From positions 25,330,960 through 25,394,959 of the forward strand of contig NC_092563.1 in the NCBI RefSeq assembly GCF_037975245.1: 64,000 bases of DNA, given 5' to 3'. Shown one piece after another: positions 47,901 through 56,599 of the stretch (position 1 is the first letter of the stretch; every line of letters starts with the position of its first letter). This stretch comes from Apostichopus japonicus (lineage: Eukaryota > Echinodermata > Holothuroidea > Aspidochirotida > Stichopodidae). The position numbers and the translations under genes are program-made. Under the pieces are notes generated by a model. It did not search any database. It saw nothing but the letters and a program-made list of their open reading frames with translations, and was not told the DNA's origin.

Positions 47901-49425
47901 GGTAACGAGTTATGAAGGATTGAAGAGTCCATAAGTTAGTTGCATTCGTCGAGGAACTGAGTAAAGGTACATCGAGTGATTGCTGGTCTGTATCCATATG
48001 ATGAGTGAAATACAGGTGGACGAGGAAGATTATTCAACTTATTAAGGGTAATGCCGACCTTTGTAATTCTGACATTCATGTCGACACTATAAATGCTATG
48101 TTACATGTTAAAATACTGTTGCGGGATTATCAATTTTAGCGTTGTAGTCACATTATTGTTTACAGGGCGTTGTGGATGTACACGACAGAATGGAAAATGC
48201 TAACAGTAATGCTTATAGCAATATTGGCTCTCGTGATGTGAATATGAATACCTACCCCCTAGCATAACGATAATGACGCTGACCCTAGTGATACTAATAA
48301 TAATGTCGACCCTAATGATACCGAGAGTGTTATCGACCCTATCAATACTTATAGTAATTTCGACCCTATATGTCGACCCTAGCAATACGAATAGTAATAC
48401 AAACTTTGGTAAAACTAATAATAACGCCGACCCTAGTAGTATAGCAACAGTAATTTTGACCATAGAAATGCTACTTGAAAAGTATAGGAAAAAGCTGCCA
48501 CTAATTAAGTCATATATCAGAAAGTGGAATGGTTTTTGCTTCCGGTAAGCTTGTGGGATTACAAGATGTGTATCGGCCAATTTATTGTAGTGCGCGTGCG
48601 CGCTACAATATTGGTAATAACTGGCCAAGTGAACGGAATCTACATGACTGGACGTTGAAACTTAAAGTTTCATATAGTTTCTGTACCTTTGCAGTTTCAG
48701 AGGCAAGCTGCGTAGCCAACTTATTCTGAACCTGTCACGGCGCTCACAAGCGCCCTCACTTTGTAGGTACCTACATGACTATACTCCGTGATGTGTTGTC
48801 CGCACAAAAAAATTACACCTTGAACAACCGAAATAATAATAATATTGCAAGCACTCCACACGCACTACAATACTGCGTATTAACAGGCAAATGCGGTTCT
48901 AGTTATTCATTGAACTTCTATACAACTCTGACAAGATATCTATGCCAGGGATATTTAGCGACGTTATCATGAGATCAAACATACCGAGTACTACCAAAAC
49001 TATGATATCAATAGACCAAACTAGGACGCCCTCTTAATTGATTTCACCACGATTATGAAGAAGAAAAAAAAACCGAAAACTTAATTAGTCATTCTAATGA
49101 ATTCCAGAGAAAAGGTGTTAGTCTCATGACGTCATCGAGGATTATCAAGATCAACAGAACGGGCTATACTAACTTTAAAGGACACTTGTCATTTAGCCTT
49201 TGAAGAAGATCCTGCTAGGATCGAAACGTCAGGCCAACTTACTTTTAGTTTTACACTACTTTAAAAGATATCAGACGACCGACCACATTTAATCTGTTTC
49301 GATTACTCACCGACCAAGGTCAGGTAAACAGCCATTATAAGGTATCCAGAGGGCATGATCTCCACCCTGTACGGGGAGTCCATTACTGTGTCATTCCAAA
49401 TGTGTTGATCCACCGCAAAACCCAT
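41345..49425 (-). CDS. Opsin, peropsin (RRH)-like group-4 opsin (whole gene, 5 exons)
   Basis: Five minus-strand exons join in agreeing phases to 1386 nt, 461 residues plus stop. TM1 is YLIMAVYLTLVGVIATVGN; TM2-TM3 has NLAFSDLCVSFTGYPLTTIS and the conserved disulfide Cys in FGYRACKF. Extracellular loop 2 holds GWSKYDYEPFGTSCSIDW, which keeps the Glu181 equivalent (residue 173) and the disulfide Cys (179). TM6 is SFIIAWTPYAVESLW. TM7 holds LAKSSCMMNPLIY with the retinal Schiff-base lysine at residue 297. The VTKM.V.M.C.F..AW.PY....W pattern and the GYP-x16-FGY segment match peropsin best; neuropsin (OPN5) is the main alternative. The DRY motif is YRY. The 120-residue cytoplasmic tail is longer than usual. 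Peropsins bind all-trans retinal and act as photoisomerases or photosensors. The start is the Met at 49425; an upstream in-frame Met at 49509 would add 28 residues. Confidence 0.9.
42204..42309 (-). CDS. Opsin exon 4 (residues 219-254; intracellular loop 3)
   Basis: This exon is 106 nt with acceptor TTCCCTGACAG and donor GTAGTG; phase 2 in, phase 0 out. It encodes RSRKVDPLRVEERDRSM and INKLDQLEIKIDNHVTK. The highly charged sequence fits cytoplasmic loop 3, and VTK leads into TM6 as in peropsin. An in-frame alternative AG 6 nt inside is possible. Confidence 0.82.
42934..43180 (-). CDS. Opsin exon 3 (residues 137-219; TM4, loop 2, TM5)
   Basis: This exon is 247 nt with acceptor TTTAATGGTCCAG and donor GTAGGC; phase 1 in, phase 2 out. 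It encodes TM4 (IIALWCHAFFWAVTPLIGW), the loop 2 motif EPFGTSCSIDW, and TM5 (ITNYVIPIIIMVICYTKII). Confidence 0.9.
43590..43700. repeat. TA/ACATATGTATA microsatellite
   Basis: Uninterrupted TA runs separated by two copies of 'ttacatatatgtatat', in opsin intron 2. A shorter TA run lies at 42161-42185 beside exon 4. Confidence 0.85.
44060..44760. repeat. Degenerate TTCA/TCCA simple repeats
   Basis: Two clusters (44060-44210 and 44635-44755) of 'attcatccatcc' and 'attcattcat' words lie in opsin intron 2. Between them is AT-rich DNA with a poly-C run. Confidence 0.6.
44778..45071 (-). CDS. Opsin exon 2 (residues 39-137; TM1 end to TM3)
   Basis: This exon is 294 nt with acceptor TTTTCCATTCCCAG and donor GTAAGT; phase 1 on both sides. 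It encodes TVGNATVLFVLLKLGTF, NLAFSDLC, the TM3 Cys and ALAVYRYVYVCQHNL. The position of DRY is YRY. Confidence 0.9.
45486..47553. mobile_element. TIR element with CAGGGGCGTAGYCAG ends
   Basis: CAGGGGCGTAGTCAG at 45486 is matched in inverted orientation at 47539-47553 (one mismatch). GCATG flanks both sides (45481-45485 and 47554-47558), a possible 5-bp target duplication. The left end is duplicated in tandem at 45528. No transposase frame is visible; another element is nested at 45941-46710. It lies in opsin intron 1. Confidence 0.55.
45941..46710. mobile_element. hAT-like MITE with 8-bp target duplication
   Basis: The ends are CAGTGGTGTAACCAAGG and, inverted, CAGTGGAGTAGCCAGGA (13 of 17 matching). 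The flanking octamers are AAATCCAC (45933-45940) and ACATCCAC (46711-46718), 7 of 8 identical, as expected for hAT. No protein is encoded. It is nested in the 45486-47553 element. Confidence 0.7.
48245..48445. repeat. Degenerate ~30-bp repeat with GACCCTA core, copy 1
   Basis: Copies of 'taatgtcgaccctagtgata' and variants; GACCCTA recurs about seven times. A shorter related block lies at 52575-52690. The preceding sequence ('cgttgt.gtcacat') is shared too, so both blocks belong to one dispersed family. Confidence 0.6.
49195..49235 (+). ncRNA. Hammerhead-ribozyme-like motif (probably inactive)
   Basis: GCCT, then TTGAAGA, then a perfect hairpin GATCCT-GCT-AGGATC, then GAAAC, GTC and AGGC. This has the order of a hammerhead: stem I (GCCT/AGGC), CUGANGA box, stem II, GAAAC, cleavage triplet. 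The box has T in place of the invariant first C, and stem III is absent. Penelope-like elements are known to carry minimal hammerheads; membership here is inference. Confidence 0.3.
49311..49425 (-). CDS. Opsin exon 1 (residues 1-38)
   Basis: It encodes MGFAVDQHIWNDTVMDSPYR and the first half of TM1, ending phase 1 at TTGGTCG before GTGAGT. NDT is a possible N-glycosylation site. The frame is open upstream to a Met at 49509; that stretch is basic (YYRRRKG) and less opsin-like. Confidence 0.8.
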
Positions 49426-50120
49426 CTTTGATGATAGTTTGACCGACACACTGACTACCTTTAAGGAAGGGCAGAGCGGCCCCTTTCTTCTTCGATAGTA
49501 GTCGTTCACTGTCTCTATATGTGAGAAAGTTCATTGTCTTTATGTTGGTATTATGTAAGCAATGCTTTATCTATGCCGAAAGATGCCCGTCCAAACAGAA
49601 CACAATACTTATCTAGTGTACTTCGACTATCACACGACGTCCATCCATCCGCACAGTTATCCTCATACAGATTACATTATTAAAAGCTTTTCCCTTCATT
49701 TCACGACAAAAATTTGAAACATTTCGCTTGCACACGGTAAACATTTATGTGATGACCACCCGAATTTGACGTAATCTAAATTGAACCAAAAAGCTTACTC
49801 CATAAACAAGAATCTGTGGATTTATACAGTAAGACAATAGACATTTAGACAATAAGACAAGAGCATCAATGACGCAGTATCTCAATACTGGAAGTTTTTA
49901 TTTCGATTCCTAATTTCAAAACTTTGCTCTTTGACTCTGTCTCTACAATTATCAACATCAATTATGGTACAACAAATATATAACTTGCATTTAAGCTACT
50001 TTGCCACGAATAGTCTCTGCAGGTTACACTTTATCCTGCTAGTGTTGCAGAAATGCCAAGGTCAGATGATTTTTAGGCGATGGAAATTGTCTGGTGCTGT
50101 TGGTTACGTACACCATCTAA

Positions 50121-50154
50121 GCGGAGCGCCACCATAGGTTGGCGCGAAGCGTAC
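50121..50154. repeat. Dispersed hairpin GCGCCACC...GGTTGGCGC (one of four copies)
   Basis: GCGGAGCGCCACCATAGG followed by TTGGCGCGAAGCGTAC. Other copies lie at 37575-37596, and inverted at 46598-46630 and 47473-47508. The inner GCGCCA/TGGCGC pair can form a stem. Flanks (gtacaagaaaattttgg, then atggccggaaa) are also shared, so a longer family member is present at each site. Confidence 0.7.
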
Positions 50155-50524
50155 AAGAAAATTTTGGGATCTTACTCCCCTCAGATGGCCGGAAACATCA
50201 CTTCCCGGGTCATCTAAGCTGAATCTATACTGTCTCCATATTTGTATTGTGTCTATTTTTTTTTCATTCCAGAGGAAAAAATATCTTGAAATAAAAAAAA
50301 AATCTCTGAAATTTTGCGGACACTGTAGCGTTCACGTGTGTCGTAACGGTATTATTTTTCACGAATCGTATAGGTAACGTTGCTTTCAGCCGGGCATATT
50401 TAGCACGATCGGCTTTGAGTAATTTCCGATCCTGGCGGTTCTGAGATAATTCGCATTTTGGTGTGATGAAATGAATTTCACGCTAGCAATGATACACTTT
50501 CACAGGAAAAACTCTGTGGGCCTA

Positions 50525-50658
50525 AAATGCGGGAGATTCTTCAAAAATGCGGGAGTTTTTTGGAAAATGCGGGAGATTCGGACAGGTGGGCGGGTGAGCG
50601 GGAGACGACCGGAAAATGCGGGTGACACTCGCCCAAAGCGGGTGACTTGGCAGCACTG
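50525..50658. repeat. AAATGCGGGAGA repeat cluster ending in CAGCACTG
   Basis: AAATGCGGG occurs at 50525, 50545, 50565 and about 50613, with further GCGGGTGA words. The block ends GACTTGGCAGCACTG, whose reverse complement CAGTGCTGCCAAGTC looks like a hAT-type terminus. The other end was not found. Confidence 0.5.
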
Positions 50659-50718
50659 GTGTTGCCTTTAGCGCTCATTGCCTTTGTCGAAAGAACGACG
50701 TTGCAAGGTTTAGTAATG

Positions 50719-50937
50719 TCATAGAATACCTAAGAACTTGTTTTTTATGTGGTACCCTTCATCTCGGGTCAGTCTCTGTTGGACTTTTTGGACATATAGT
50801 TTGACGTCAATGACAACGGCCAAATTAGAAGAGGCGAACTCGACCATATTCTTGATGCCCGCCTTGAGAGCTAGGCCTATCGACCTACTGTATGTTACTG
50901 TAGGGGTGACTACCATCAAAACTGTGTCCACTTCCAA
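50719..50937 (-). other. Unassigned open frame, 72 codons
   Basis: It encodes TYSRSIGLALKAGIKNMVEF and ASSNLAVVIDVKLYVQKVQQ, of balanced, protein-like composition. No family recognised and no clear splice acceptor. It may be a decayed exon or chance. Confidence 0.15.
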
Positions 50938-51415
50938 GTATCAAAACAACCCACGTTTTTCCATCTCAATTTTTCTGACATGAAGATTTCATGGATTTAT
51001 GACTTGGAAAAAATAATGTAAAAGAAGGTTACAAGTTTTTTTTGAAAGTGATGGGTGGCCTCCTCCTCCCCTAATAGCCACCTCAGTTCCTCTCCATTTT
51101 GTTATTTTATTTTAATTCTTTGTAAATTTTATGTCAAACATCACAGGTTCAAAAGAAAGCTAAACATACTTCTTACAACCTTATACATCTTATATCCTTA
51201 TAAATAAAACATAACCTTATACAATTTTTATAGTCTTATAAAAGTTGTGATGCTATGGCTGGCTCCTCTTTTATACGTACCCATCAAACAAACTTACCCT
51301 GGTCCTTCCTAGGAAAAGCTGTCTGAACACCAGTACAATGCTAATGTGGCTATCACTGGAAGCCTAATAATAGTAATAGGCCTAGGCTAGGCCTATACAG
51401 TATATATTTTTTAAA

Positions 51416-51503
51416 TGCATTAGGCCTAGGTCTAAGTAGCCTTCAGAAGTACAAAAATGTGTAAACGTAATTATACAAAAATACATGAAGGGCAATCGAA
51501 CAA
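51416..51503. repeat. 88-bp dispersed repeat, copy 1
   Basis: From 'tgcattaggcctaggtc' to 'ggcaatcgaacaa', identical base for base to 54318-54405. Around copy 1, a weaker ~213-bp tandem repetition ('aaaagct..ctgaacaccagtac' at 51315 and 51528) is visible. Confidence 0.8.
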
Positions 51504-52574
51504 ACTTATCATGGCCCTTGCTCTGAAAAGCTACCTGAACACCAGTACCGTCCTTAAATGGATGTTACAAAAACGAAGGCCTAATATAAATTAAATGCAC
51601 TACGTAAAATTCAACAGTACACAATGTGTATATGTAATTAGCATTCAATACTACCTTGCGTACCTAACTACAGTACAGAAAATTGGTCGCGAGGGTAGCC
51701 ATTTTCGTATATCTAACATGTAGCTGTCATGAGTCATAGCCAATCTGCTACAAACCAGACTTGGAGGCGGGGCTTAATCATCAAAAACGGACCTTTTTAC
51801 TTAAAGTAGGGGCGGCAGCTCAGTGTTGTTTTAAGAAAGAAAAATCATTTAAACATCAAATAAAGCAAATAAAAGCCATAAAATGTCATTTACATCTAGT
51901 AAAATTCTTATTCATACCTACCTGTAAAAACAAATGAAAGTTTAAAATGTTAATAAAATATATAATAAATAGGACCCTATCTTAGACAATACCACTGTTG
52001 AAAGACAATTCTATTCTATTCTTATTCATAAAACATTAACAACCGCAGATAACAAACCAATCGCTGAGAAGTAATATGTCACGTGCCCATAATAAACCAT
52101 AAGACATCGAATAATAATTAACAAATGAGCAGGAAAACGTGGGCAAAAGTTCCCTACAAACAAGTTTTGGAGCGTGTGCAAAAAGGGTGTGTTTCAATCG
52201 TTTTTCAGTCCGATTTGCCCCGATTTGGACATAAGTCGGTGAAAAAGTCATAGAATGAGATAAAATTCTCGAATAAAAAATAGTAACTTTTGTTGGTCTA
52301 TATGATATATTCTTGCTCTGGAAATTCCAGAGAAAAAGAGCTTTGTATGAAGACGCTGAAAATTTTTTAAGAGAAGGGAGAGTCCCACTTACTGTTACAA
52401 TATCTCTATACATGTAATGTATTGAGATAACAATAAGATAATAAGACAAAAAGACAACAAAAAAAAAGCTCCTCTCCAGCTTCGCATAAATTTTTCAATG
52501 TTATCGTTGTGGTCACATAACGTTAACAGAGAATTGGGGATTTGCCAAGATCAACCCGACAATACGTAAAATGT

Positions 52575-52690
52575 TAACAGTAAATGCTAACTATAATGTT
52601 GACTCTTAGTAATGTGGACAGTAATAACGAACCTAGTGATAATAATACAACTGCCGACCCTAATAATGCAAAATAGTAATACACCGACCT
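52575..52690. repeat. GACCCTA-type degenerate repeat, copy 2
   Basis: Related to 48245-48445: 'cgaacctagtgataataata' and 'gccgaccctaataatgcaaa'. It is preceded by 'cgttgtggtcacataacg'. Confidence 0.5.
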
Positions 52691-53813
52691 GGTCAACAGT
52701 TATTTGGAATCTGAGAAACAGCTTTACATTGCATTTTCAATGTTCGAAACAACATATAGCTACATATGTATAGTTAATCATAAAGTTATGCGTTATATTA
52801 GAAAACCTCCTTATAAGGTTATATTAGAAGGATTAAGTTACCTGATTAATCGCTGTATTGTTCCTTGGTTAACGATTATTGTCATCAGATACAAATACAA
52901 ATACACACAGTTAGCGCTGACCAGATTAACCGATTCCCATTGTCACTTGCAGAGTTTACGAAACATCATCAACTTGACACAAATCAAAGTTTACTTAGAA
53001 AATCAACGGCTTGCTCAGTTCTCTGTGTGTCAGAAGCAATGGTAATAATGAGTGTTACACGCAGTTGACAGTAATCTGAAACATGATGGTTACCAAACCA
53101 ATTAGAACTTGGTAATAATTATACTTAATTCTTAGCGAGGAAACGGTGAGTTCTGTACTGTCGTCAACTCTCCCCAAGCAGAAAGCTTCGCTGAAGGGAT
53201 TCAGTACTCTCAGTAGAACGCGGCACTGATAATGATTAGCCAATAGCAATTGATTACTCTCTAAGAAGGTATAGCGCATGCGTGATTATTTATCTCATTG
53301 GCGTAGGCCTACCCGGAAGCTCATGTTATATTTATAACTATTTTGCACATTTTAAAGTATACTAGAGGATAAAACCTTGATGCAAAGGAAGTCTTGTTGT
53401 TCAAGAACCCCTATCAACATATATATGTTTCCTATAACACAGATAATATATAAATGACAACAAGCAAGTATATATATGAATAATAACAGAACTATTTTTG
53501 TGTGCAAATTTAGGGTATCAAACAAGAGACAGTTGAAGATGATAAAATGATGATGATAAAGTATGATAAAATTTCCTGTAAACGCCCGCTCCCCCCCCCC
53601 CCCCCCCGTAACCCAAGTAAATAATAACGTCAAAAATATAATAATCCGTCATCATTGAATGAAAAGAACAACGCAATGTTAGCAGACAAGAACCTGATGT
53701 GACTCCGTAGAACTGTTTAACGTCATCACCTGCAAACATTACGTCAAAACATCACAACGAGAAAATAATTCAACACACAAAGATACACCGATGTGATATA
53801 TGATTTATAGGTA

Positions 53814-54039
53814 CATCAAACCAAATCTTTTAACGTCAAAAATATGTTAAACATACTAAATTAACCGACTAAATATTCTTACAATATAAAAAGAACAAAT
53901 GATGTGATTACTGGAAGACTGTTAGCCATCAAACAAAATCTTTTAACGTCAAAAATATGTTAAACATACTTAATTAACCGACTAAATATTCTTACAATAG
54001 AAAAAGAACACATGATGTGATTACTGGAAGACTGTTAGC
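53814..54039. repeat. 113-bp tandem duplication, two copies
   Basis: 'catcaaaccaaatcttttaa' at 53814 and 'catcaaacaaaatcttttaa' at 53927 each begin a 113-bp unit ending 'ctggaagactgttagc'. Only a handful of differences, so it is a recent duplication. Confidence 0.85.
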
Positions 54040-54317
54040 CAAAAAATCAAGCACGAATAGCGCCTGTGCGAGAGATATACGTATTGTATCCTGTATTTAA
54101 ACAACACAGTATATAATGACGTTAAAACAAAAACTATATGAAAATCAAACAGACAATCGCGACATTTTTTGTACATAATGCTTATGAGATAATGGTGCAT
54201 GGGCAAAGATATTCTCTTAATATGTACAAGCTATACCAGTGGTGTAGCAAAGAGCAACATAGCCACGGTGCTGCAATAAAGTACTGTAGTAATATGCAAA
54301 GAGCAACATTACCACGT

Positions 54318-54405
54318 TGCATTAGGCCTAGGTCTAAGTAGCCTTCAGAAGTACAAAAATGTGTAAACGTAATTATACAAAAATACATGAAGGGCAATCG
54401 AACAA
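54318..54405. repeat. 88-bp dispersed repeat, copy 2
   Basis: Identical to 51416-51503 in the same orientation, 2.9 kb apart. The flanks differ, so this is a shared element or a local copy rather than a long duplication. Confidence 0.8.
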
Positions 54406-55141
54406 TGAGCTTGTCAAGTTTTCCATTTTCTATTCTCCTTATTTTATATTCTAGGTTTAGAGACCTTTAGATAAAAGGCCATGGGCCCAGGCCAATCTGT
54501 CTTAGTGGTAAATCCGGCCTTGACAAGTACATATTAAGCAATAATCTCCTAAAGTATCCTGGAATTCTAGTCTCTTTAATTAACATATTCCTCCTCCATA
54601 CAGAGGCTGCGTGCATCAGTTCTTTTCTGAAATCGTTTAAATATGTTACCACTGAGGATTTGCTTTTTGCGACTTGGATGGAATGTGCATAGATGGAAGT
54701 ACATAGGCTATGGTGCAAAAATGGAGATATTGATGTTTCAGACGTTCAAAGAAAAGAGTCGGTCAATTTGAATAAAGGTATCGCTAGACAAAGGAAAGTT
54801 GCTACAATCTCGGAAATTGACTCATACAGCATTTCCTATTTTTGCAGATCGTGGTCAATCAAATGAATTATTTTGTGTCGGCACGTGGTTACTGGTTGCA
54901 GCAGCATGGGTTTTCCCTGGTTATAACAGCCACCACCGCAGCGTCCTTTACAAATTTATTACAGAACATGTAGCCGGTGCTAAATTTACAAGGAAGTGGT
55001 GCTTATTAAGCAAGGTGGTGGTGTTATTGAAAGCATTCAGCTATAACCACCACAAGCTATCAACATTACAAAAAGGAGTTACACAATAAACCTCGTACTA
55101 CATTGTACCAACATGTTGGCTTGAGCCTTCAAAATATCACC

Positions 55142-55200
55142 GATGGTGTGGCCGAGTGGATCAAAACGGTGACATTTGAAGCAATGGGGCATAGCAATCA
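55142..55200 (+). mobile_element. 5' half of a tRNA-derived SINE
   Basis: TGGCCGAGTGG (55149-55159) is a perfect pol III box A of the Ser/Leu tRNA type. No box B follows; the sequence passes into an ATC microsatellite at 55205. Truncated. Confidence 0.4.
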
Positions 55201-55204
55201 CAGA

Positions 55205-55375
55205 TTATGATTATCATGATCATCATGATCCTCATGATCCTCATCGTCATCGTCATCGTCGTCGTCGTCGTCTTCGTCGTCGTCATCATCATCATCATCA
55301 CCATCACCACCACCACCAGCACCACCACCATCATCATCAACATCATCATCATCAATATCATCATCAATATCATAT
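55205..55375. repeat. ATC/GTC trinucleotide microsatellite
   Basis: An imperfect run of atc, gtc and acc triplets. The long open frames over it on both strands are artefacts of the repeat. Confidence 0.9.
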
Positions 55376-55441
55376 AATTTATTCTGTGCAGAAGAAAATA
55401 TGACAGTGCCAGGGACGGTCTTTTCACTTTACATTTCACTT

Positions 55442-55444
<3 letters not shown>

Positions 55445-55532
<88 letters not shown>
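55445..55532. repeat. TA microsatellite
   Basis: About 44 uninterrupted TA units. A second TA run lies at 55726-55780, and the tRNA-like element sits between them. Confidence 0.95.
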
Positions 55533-55535
<3 letters not shown>

Positions 55536-55612
55536 ATGTTAATGCAACAATTAACGCCTAAAATGGAATTACGACCTTCCTTACCGGTTTCGAACCTCTG
55601 TACATACAATCA

Positions 55613-55695
55613 GCGTCCATAGCCTAGTGGTTAGGGTGTCCGCGTACAGAGCGGAAGGCCCGTGGTTCGAATCCCGGTGGAGGCTGAAAGTTTTT
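55613..55695 (+). ncRNA. tRNA-like SINE head with intact A and B boxes and T6 terminator
   Basis: Box A TAGCCTAGTGG (55620-55630) and box B GGTTCGAATCC (55664-55674) match consensus exactly. The anticodon stem TCCGC/GCGGA is perfect with the 7-nt loop GTACAGA, giving anticodon ACA. The acceptor stem has one mismatch and the T stem two, so it is not a normal tRNA gene. TTTTTT follows at 55691-55696. Best read as a tRNA-derived SINE or pol III-type repeat; transcription is possible. Confidence 0.55.
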
Positions 55696-55723
55696 TCACT
55701 GTTCTTGATTTTCCAACTCATTA

Positions 55724-55725
<2 letters not shown>

Positions 55726-55780
<55 letters not shown>
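55726..55780. repeat. TA microsatellite
   Basis: About 27 TA units, followed by a short TG run. Confidence 0.95.
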
Positions 55781-55785
<5 letters not shown>

Positions 55786-55800
55786 ATGTGTGTGTGTGTG

Positions 55801-56575
55801 AAATGTAAAGTCAAAAGACAGTCCCTGGCATTGTCATATTTTCTTCTGCACAGAATCAATTTTGCAGCTCGGTTTTGTATAGACTGTAAGGGAAGCAGGG
55901 TAGAGGCAGGTAAACCGATCAGTAAAGCATTACAATAGTCAAGATGAGATATTACGAGACCCAAGACCACAGATTTACAACTTTCACAATCACGGAACTT
56001 ACGAATCAGTATGATTTCGTTACGGTTGCCACTAGCAATCCTGCATTTCTCAGAAATATGTTTTTTTCAGAGACAAGTTAGTGTCAAGCTGAACACCCAA
56101 TGGTTTAACAGAGTCAACAACGTCAACAATAGTATCACCCACCAAAATAGAACTAGTCTCAGTCTTGTTGTTATAGAACTGTCGTTTATTTTCAGTCTTC
56201 CAGGTGTTTACACTGGATGATGTGTGTTGTAGAACAGAGACAGCATGTTGCTCTTCTGCAGTGTTGCCAGATGTAAACTCCGTGTAAAATGAGTGATCGT
56301 CTGCGTAACCAATGATATCAACCTGTTGTCGACAAAAGCTCTCATGAAAAAAACGACTCCACCAACGTGCTGGCATAACAATTAAATATAATTGGACCTG
56401 CTACAGATCCCTGTGGGACTGAAAATCGCAAATCAATAGGTTTTGAAACAGCAGAGTTAAATGAGATAACACTGAGTCGACTAGGATAAAGGTATGATTT
56501 TAGCCAATTAAATACCATGTCAGTTGCACCAAATTGTTTTTTTAGCAGATTCATGAGTATGAATCAAAATCATTA
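55801..56575 (-). mobile_element. Truncated CR1/L2-like LINE
   Basis: Minus-strand order: NWLKSYLYPSRLSVISFNS and SVPQGSVAGPIIFNCYAS (about 56400), then YADDHSFYTEFTSGN (about 56300). The later part has VKPLGVQLDTNLSLKK, VISHLDYCNALLIGLP and IQNRAAKLILCRRKYD. The frame is broken at least twice. The last ~56 bp (55801-55856) is repeated inverted at 55382-55436, so a second, oppositely oriented fragment lies across the TA repeats. Confidence 0.85.
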
Positions 56576-56599
56576 TAATTAATCAAAAGAAAAGAACAA

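Noticed and set aside
41345-49425. Assignment as neuropsin (OPN5)
   Set aside because: The TM7 LAKS motif and FGTSC loop fit both, but the TM2-TM3 GYP segment and the VTKM TM6 entry match peropsin better; kept only as an alternative.
55176-55439. Long His-rich and Met-rich frames on both strands
   Set aside because: They are translations of the ATC/GTC trinucleotide microsatellite.
55613-55684. True tRNA-Cys gene
   Set aside because: Anticodon ACA is not the usual Cys isoacceptor, and the T stem and acceptor stem carry mismatches.
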